Assembly (NCBI RefSeq): GCF_003254525.1
Contig: NZ_QFYS01000004.1
Location: forward strand, 186,001 to 250,000
DNA from: Phenylobacterium kunshanense
Lineage (GTDB): Bacteria > Pseudomonadota > Alphaproteobacteria > Caulobacterales > Caulobacteraceae
Direction: 5' to 3'
DNA length: 64,000 nt
Position 1 is the first letter of the stretch, and every line of letters starts with the position of its first letter. The position numbers and the translations under genes are program-made. Positions 60,632 through 64,000 of the stretch are shown here, piece by piece. The notes under the pieces were generated by a model that ran no database searches, was not told the origin of the DNA, and saw nothing but the letters and a program-made list of their open reading frames with translations.

Positions 60632-61642
60632 TCATCCGACCTCCGGGATGACGACGACGCCGGCCAGCAGCCTGTTGATGGCCCGGCCGGCGGCCAGGGC
60701 CCTGTTGTACGTGGCGGCGCACGCCGCGCGCCCCTCCGTCCGGTAGGCGCGACAGCTCGCCAAGGCCGCCGCCCGGCCGGCGCTGGGACTCTCCGCCAAG
60801 ACGGCCGGCCCGTCGCGGACCGCCGCCGAGAGACCCGCGAAGAGGCCTGGCGGCAAGGGCGGGGCGGACAGCGCGTCCTCGGCCGGGGTGAAGGTCTTGG
60901 AAAGGGTGAGGCCCAGCATGTAGCGGTTGAACGCCCCGAGGCGCAGCCGCCCCGTCGGCAGCACCTCGATGAGGGGCAGGTAGGGCGAGAGCTCGGGGAC
61001 CAGATGGTTCGGAAGGGTTCGCGTGCGCCAATAGCGCCCCGCGATCCGGGCATAGTGGGCATAGTCGGCGATGGGGCGGAATCCCGCCTGGTCGAACGGC
61101 AGGATCTCCACCGGCGGCTTGGTGACGACCACGGTGTCGTTCGAGACGTCCACGTAGAGCGTGCCGACGATCAGCGCGTTCTGGAAGTACTGGTCCCGCA
61201 GATCGCCCCATGCGCGTCTCATCTGGCCGCCGGCGGCGAGGAACGCCCTGAGTGCGGCGAGACCTTCCGCGGCCCGCGCGGAGACCTCCGAGGCCTCCAC
61301 GTTCAAGAGGCGCGCGTGGACGGCCTCGGTGATCTGCAGGCATTGGCCCAGAGGATAGGGCTTGCCGGCGAACGTCGGGTCGCGGTCGCGCAACGCCGGG
61401 TCGAGCCCGGCGCGGAGCTCCAGCATCAGGGTCTCGATGACGGCGAGCGCGGGGGCCAGGAACTGGTCGGTGAGCGCCTGCTGACGGGCGCGGTCGCGCG
61501 GTTCAGGAGTCTCGGAGAGAAGCTCGACGATGTAGTCTTCCATCGTCGCCGCAACCACGACCCGTGCGCCGGCGCTTTCGCGGGGCTGGGACGGCGGCGA
61601 TCGGGCCGAGACGTGCGAGGGCGATTCCCGAACTGTGGACAT
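60632..61642 (-). CDS. Hypothetical protein
   Basis: This 336-residue protein starts at ATG 61642 (AGAGGCG upstream) or possibly at ATG 61543 (MEDYIVELLSETPEP). It is cytosolic by appearance, with no signal or membrane helix, and mostly helical with an Ala-rich C-terminus. I do not recognise a domain. Conserved-looking blocks are PYPLGQCLQITEAVHARLL, MRRAWGDLRDQYFQNALIVG and EILPFDQAGFRPIADYAHYA. It lies between MscS and rsgA with no clear operon partner. Confidence 0.72.
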   Translation of the reverse strand: MSTVRESPSHVSARSPPSQPRESAGARVVVAATMEDYIVELLSETPEPRDRARQQALTDQFLAPALAVIETLMLELRAGLDPALRDRDPTFAGKPYPLGQCLQITEAVHARLLNVEASEVSARAAEGLAALRAFLAAGGQMRRAWGDLRDQYFQNALIVGTLYVDVSNDTVVVTKPPVEILPFDQAGFRPIADYAHYARIAGRYWRTRTLPNHLVPELSPYLPLIEVLPTGRLRLGAFNRYMLGLTLSKTFTPAEDALSAPPLPPGLFAGLSAAVRDGPAVLAESPSAGRAAALASCRAYRTEGRAACAATYNRALAAGRAINRLLAGVVVIPEVG

Positions 61643-61720
61643 CGCGCCTCTGTAGTCGCTCGCGACGCTGTCCGCACGTCGCCCGACGGCGGACAGTTTG
61701 ACGCGTGCGCCCAAGGCCGG

Positions 61721-62797
61721 TCAGTCGTCCGGCCCCTTCCGCTTCTGCTTGATCCAGGCCCGCGCCGTCTTGTGGCGCGACGCCCACAGCTTGCGGTTTT
61801 CCCGCTCGGCCCGCGCGTCGCCCCGGCGGTGTTCGAAGGCGAGTTCGGCCTGAAGCTTCCGGTACGCGGCCAGACGCTCGGTCGAGAGCTCCCCGGTGGC
61901 GATGGCCGCGCGGATCGCGCATCCGGGCTCGCCCTCATGGCTGCAGTCGCTGAACCGACACTCACCGGCCAGCGCCTCCACGTCTTCGAAGGCCGTGGCG
62001 ACACCCGCTTCGGCGTCCCAGAGTCCGAGCTCGCGCATCCCTGGCGTGTCCAGGATGAGCCCTCCGGAGGGGAGCAGGACGAGCTCCCGGTGGGTCGTCG
62101 TGTGTCGGCCCCGCGCGTCGTCCTCTCGGATCTCGCCTGTGGCCATCCGTTCCGTTCCGGCCAGCGCGTTCAGCAGAGTGGACTTCCCCGCCCCTGAGGA
62201 GCCGAGCAGCACGCCCGTGCGCCCCGGAGGCAGGTGCGCCGCGACGGCGTCCAGGCCTCGCCCCGTACGTGCGGAGATCGCCAGCACCGGCGCGCCGAAG
62301 GCGATGGCTTCCACCTGCTCGACCGCCGCGTCGATGTCGTCGACGAGGTCCGCCTTGGTGAGCACGATGAGGGGGTCGGCCCCGCTTTCGTACGCCGTGG
62401 CGAGATAGCGCTCGAGCCGCCGCAGGTTCAGATCGGCATTCATCGAGGTGACCAGGAACGCCACGTCGGCGTTCGCCGCGACGACCTGGGCGCCGCCGAC
62501 GCGGCCGGACGCCTTGCGGATGAAGGCCGTCCGGCGCGGCAGCACATGCCGGACGAGGGCGGTCGTTTCGCCCGGGCGAGGTTCGAAAGCGACCCAGTCA
62601 CCCGCGGCGGGGCGGTCTTCGTCGCGGGCGGCCTTCATCAAGCTGCCGGACGCGCGGGCCTCGATCTCGCCTTCCTCGGTGACGAGGCGGTAGCCGCCGC
62701 GCTGCTGGACGACGATCCGCCCAGGGGCGAGGCCCTGGGCTGCATAGGGAGCAAAAGCCTGCCGGAGCTCGTCGCTCCAGCCATAGGAAGTCAGCAA
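61721..62797 (-). CDS. rsgA: Ribosome small-subunit-dependent GTPase RsgA
   Basis: This 358-residue circularly permuted GTPase checks 30S maturation and releases RbfA. An OB-fold precedes the GTPase motifs in permuted order: LTKADLVDD (G4) before GSSGAGKSTLLNALAG (G1) and DTPGMRELGL (G3). The zinc-binding C-terminus has CRFSDCSHEGEPGCAIRAAI. The likely start is TTG 62797 with AAGGA 9 nt upstream, giving LLTSYGWSDELRQAF; upstream in-frame residues look non-coding. Length is normal. Confidence 0.93.
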   Translation of the reverse strand: MLTSYGWSDELRQAFAPYAAQGLAPGRIVVQQRGGYRLVTEEGEIEARASGSLMKAARDEDRPAAGDWVAFEPRPGETTALVRHVLPRRTAFIRKASGRVGGAQVVAANADVAFLVTSMNADLNLRRLERYLATAYESGADPLIVLTKADLVDDIDAAVEQVEAIAFGAPVLAISARTGRGLDAVAAHLPPGRTGVLLGSSGAGKSTLLNALAGTERMATGEIREDDARGRHTTTHRELVLLPSGGLILDTPGMRELGLWDAEAGVATAFEDVEALAGECRFSDCSHEGEPGCAIRAAIATGELSTERLAAYRKLQAELAFEHRRGDARAERENRKLWASRHKTARAWIKQKRKGPDD

Positions 62798-63030
62798 TTG
62801 AATTGTCCTTGAGGTCGGGAGCCGATCAGGCGTCGGCCGCCGAAATCCCCGAAGGACCCGAAGCCCCGGAGACTCTCGCGCTTCAGGCGCAGAGGACGGC
62901 GACGCAGCGAGGGGCTGCGCGGACAATGGGCGACATGTCACAACCTCCCTTGCTGGCGGGTTCCAAGGACGGGCGGACCTTGGCGGCGGGCGGGCGCTGC
63001 GTCAAGGATGCGGCGGAATTGGAGAGTGCG

Positions 63031-63339
63031 ATGGCCGACGTCCAGGTGGCGAACAACACGATCGAGCATCGCTTCGAGGTGGCCCTCGACGGCCAGGTCG
63101 CGTTCGCGGAGTACCAGCTTGTCGACCAGGGCATCATCCTGCCTCACACCGTGGTTCCCGAAGCCTTCGAGGGCAAGGGCGTCGGTAGCGCGCTGGCGAA
63201 GGCGGCCCTTGGCTATGCCCGCGAGCACCAGCTCAAGGTGATCCCCCTCTGTCCATTCATTGCGGGCTACATCCGCAAGCACCCGGAATGGAACGATATC
63301 GTGCACGAGACCTACAAGACCAAGCTGGGTATCGGCTGA
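63031..63339 (+). CDS. Small GNAT-like N-acetyltransferase (COG2388)
   Basis: This 102-residue protein matches the short GNAT branch: IEHRFEVALDGQVAFAEYQL, LPHTVVPEAFEGKGVGSALA (acetyl-CoA-binding RGxGxG equivalent), and KVIPLCPFIAGYIRKHPEW. I chose the ATG at 63031 because GGAG lies 8 nt upstream and the protein then has the family length; an in-frame ATG at 62935 would add 32 atypical residues. The substrate is unknown. The 233-bp stretch between it and rsgA holds nothing else I can support apart from the two promoters. Confidence 0.88.
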   Translation: MADVQVANNTIEHRFEVALDGQVAFAEYQLVDQGIILPHTVVPEAFEGKGVGSALAKAALGYAREHQLKVIPLCPFIAGYIRKHPEWNDIVHETYKTKLGIG

Positions 63340-63426
63340 GAGGCCGCCGCCGCTAGGCGCCCGTCATCGACGATCAGGCGTCGCTGCCGTTGCGCCCAGA
63401 CGCCTCCCCCGGCGTCGCTGTGCACC

Positions 63427-64000
63427 CTATGCGTGCCAGTCCAGGCTGGCCTTGCCCCGCAGGATCGCCTCCACCTCCGGCCTGTGTTTGGGGCCTTCGC
63501 GATCGTGCAGAACCAGGGGCGGAAGCAGCTGCAATGGCGCCTTGCCGGTTTTCACCGCGCGCAGCAGGACCCGCTTGGCGGGGGCGTCCGCGAAGGGGTG
63601 GATCGGGCGGATCTGGAAGGATCCGGCCTTGGGCGCCAGGAGACCGAGGAGATCGGCCAGGCGATCGGCGCGGTGGATGATCGTGATCGTCCCGCCTTCG
63701 CGTACAGCCTTCAGGAGGAATTCGGTCCAGCCGAGCAGGCCCTCGTCGGCGATCCAGGCCGCCGCCTTCTCGGGGGCAGGGGCGCGAAGAGCCGCCGGAT
63801 TGTCGAAGAACGGCGGATTGGCCAGCGCCGCGTCGAAGGGGGGAAGGCCGAGAACCGAGAAGCGCTGCCCCACGTCTCCGGCCAGGGCCTCCACCCGTCC
63901 GGCCAGGTCGTTCGATCCGATGTTCGCCTGCGCCAAGGCCAAGGCCCGCGGATCGCGTTCCACGCCGGTGAAGTGGGCCCCCGGGCGTCGAACCGCGGCC
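63427..64000 (-). CDS. tRNA (adenine-N6)-methyltransferase-like protein (TrmN6/YfiC type), partial
   Basis: The gene reads leftwards and its N-terminus is off the right edge; about 191 residues are visible. The catalytic NPPF motif (DAALANPPFFDN) marks an amino-methyltransferase of the HemK/YfiC type, with TGVERDPRALALAQANI as the SAM acidic loop before it. The C-terminus (KRVLLRAVKTGKAPLQLLPP, then LVLHDREGPKHRPEVEAIL) is typical of tRNA1(Val) A37 N6-methyltransferases. Other N6 or glutamine methyltransferases share NPPF, so the exact target is uncertain. Confidence 0.85.
   Translation of the reverse strand, partial: AAVRRPGAHFTGVERDPRALALAQANIGSNDLAGRVEALAGDVGQRFSVLGLPPFDAALANPPFFDNPAALRAPAPEKAAAWIADEGLLGWTEFLLKAVREGGTITIIHRADRLADLLGLLAPKAGSFQIRPIHPFADAPAKRVLLRAVKTGKAPLQLLPPLVLHDREGPKHRPEVEAILRGKASLDWHA

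Overview
The window is GC-rich, gene-dense alphaproteobacterial chromosome. It most resembles Caulobacterales, with Phenylobacterium or Caulobacter the best guess. The reasons are two large TonB-dependent receptors, two HWE-family sensor kinases, linked neighbourhoods I recall from that group (aroB-aroK beside xerD; secA near a parvulin-argJ pair and mutT; comF-grxC-nitrilase-DUF1178) and frequent GTG/TTG starts. I see no phage, insertion sequence, CRISPR array, rRNA or tRNA. Genus assignment is inference.

Layout. 1-14.1 kb: the start of a secreted S9 peptidase, a DUF3297 gene, then two closely related TonB-dependent receptors in opposite orientation. They bracket a housekeeping block (aroB, aroK, an exported hypothetical, xerD, a glycine-zipper envelope protein, accA, a PA1024-type NADH:quinone reductase). 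14.4-28.6 kb: an accessory catabolic stretch with threonine aldolase, epoxide hydrolase, a TetR regulator divergent from carotenoid oxygenase plus DUF2855, a small calcium-binding-type exported protein, a serine hydrolase, an alkylsulfatase, a flavin monooxygenase, an aminotransferase and a GMC oxidoreductase. 28.6-45.4 kb: secA, parvulin-argJ and mutT form a conserved backbone. A PAS-PAS-HWE kinase, a hypothetical, a thiolase, a two-domain glycosyltransferase and a DEAD-box helicase sit inside it; a second HWE kinase forms an overlapping operon with yjbQ and an Asp-box propeller gene.

45.5-64 kb: an NDUFAF5-like methyltransferase divergent from comF-grxC-nitrilase-DUF1178, an S9 prolyl oligopeptidase, clpB, a TSUP permease, yegP (58 aa), arfB, an orphan terminator or leader, an exported hypothetical, ilvC, a 38-aa micro-ORF, a COG2509 flavoprotein, an MscS channel, a hypothetical, rsgA, a small GNAT protein, and a tRNA m6A methyltransferase-like gene running off the right edge.

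The most unusual signals are: (i) the inverted receptor pair, with a 100-nt perfectly identical tract suggesting gene conversion and possible inversion of the segment between; (ii) overlapping, mutually exclusive palindromes upstream of the first receptor; (iii) a 34-bp duplication of the thiolase 3' end flanking a perfect hairpin; (iv) an envelope protein with aromatic residues at nine consecutive 7-residue intervals; (v) the TetR/carotenoid oxygenase/DUF2855 unit; (vi) a small acidic RTX-like protein with a tandem FTILP repeat; (vii) short elements (38-aa ORF, orphan terminator) that automated annotation would probably miss. I did not find one clearly novel multi-gene system; the catabolic stretch at 14.4-28.6 kb is the best candidate region.
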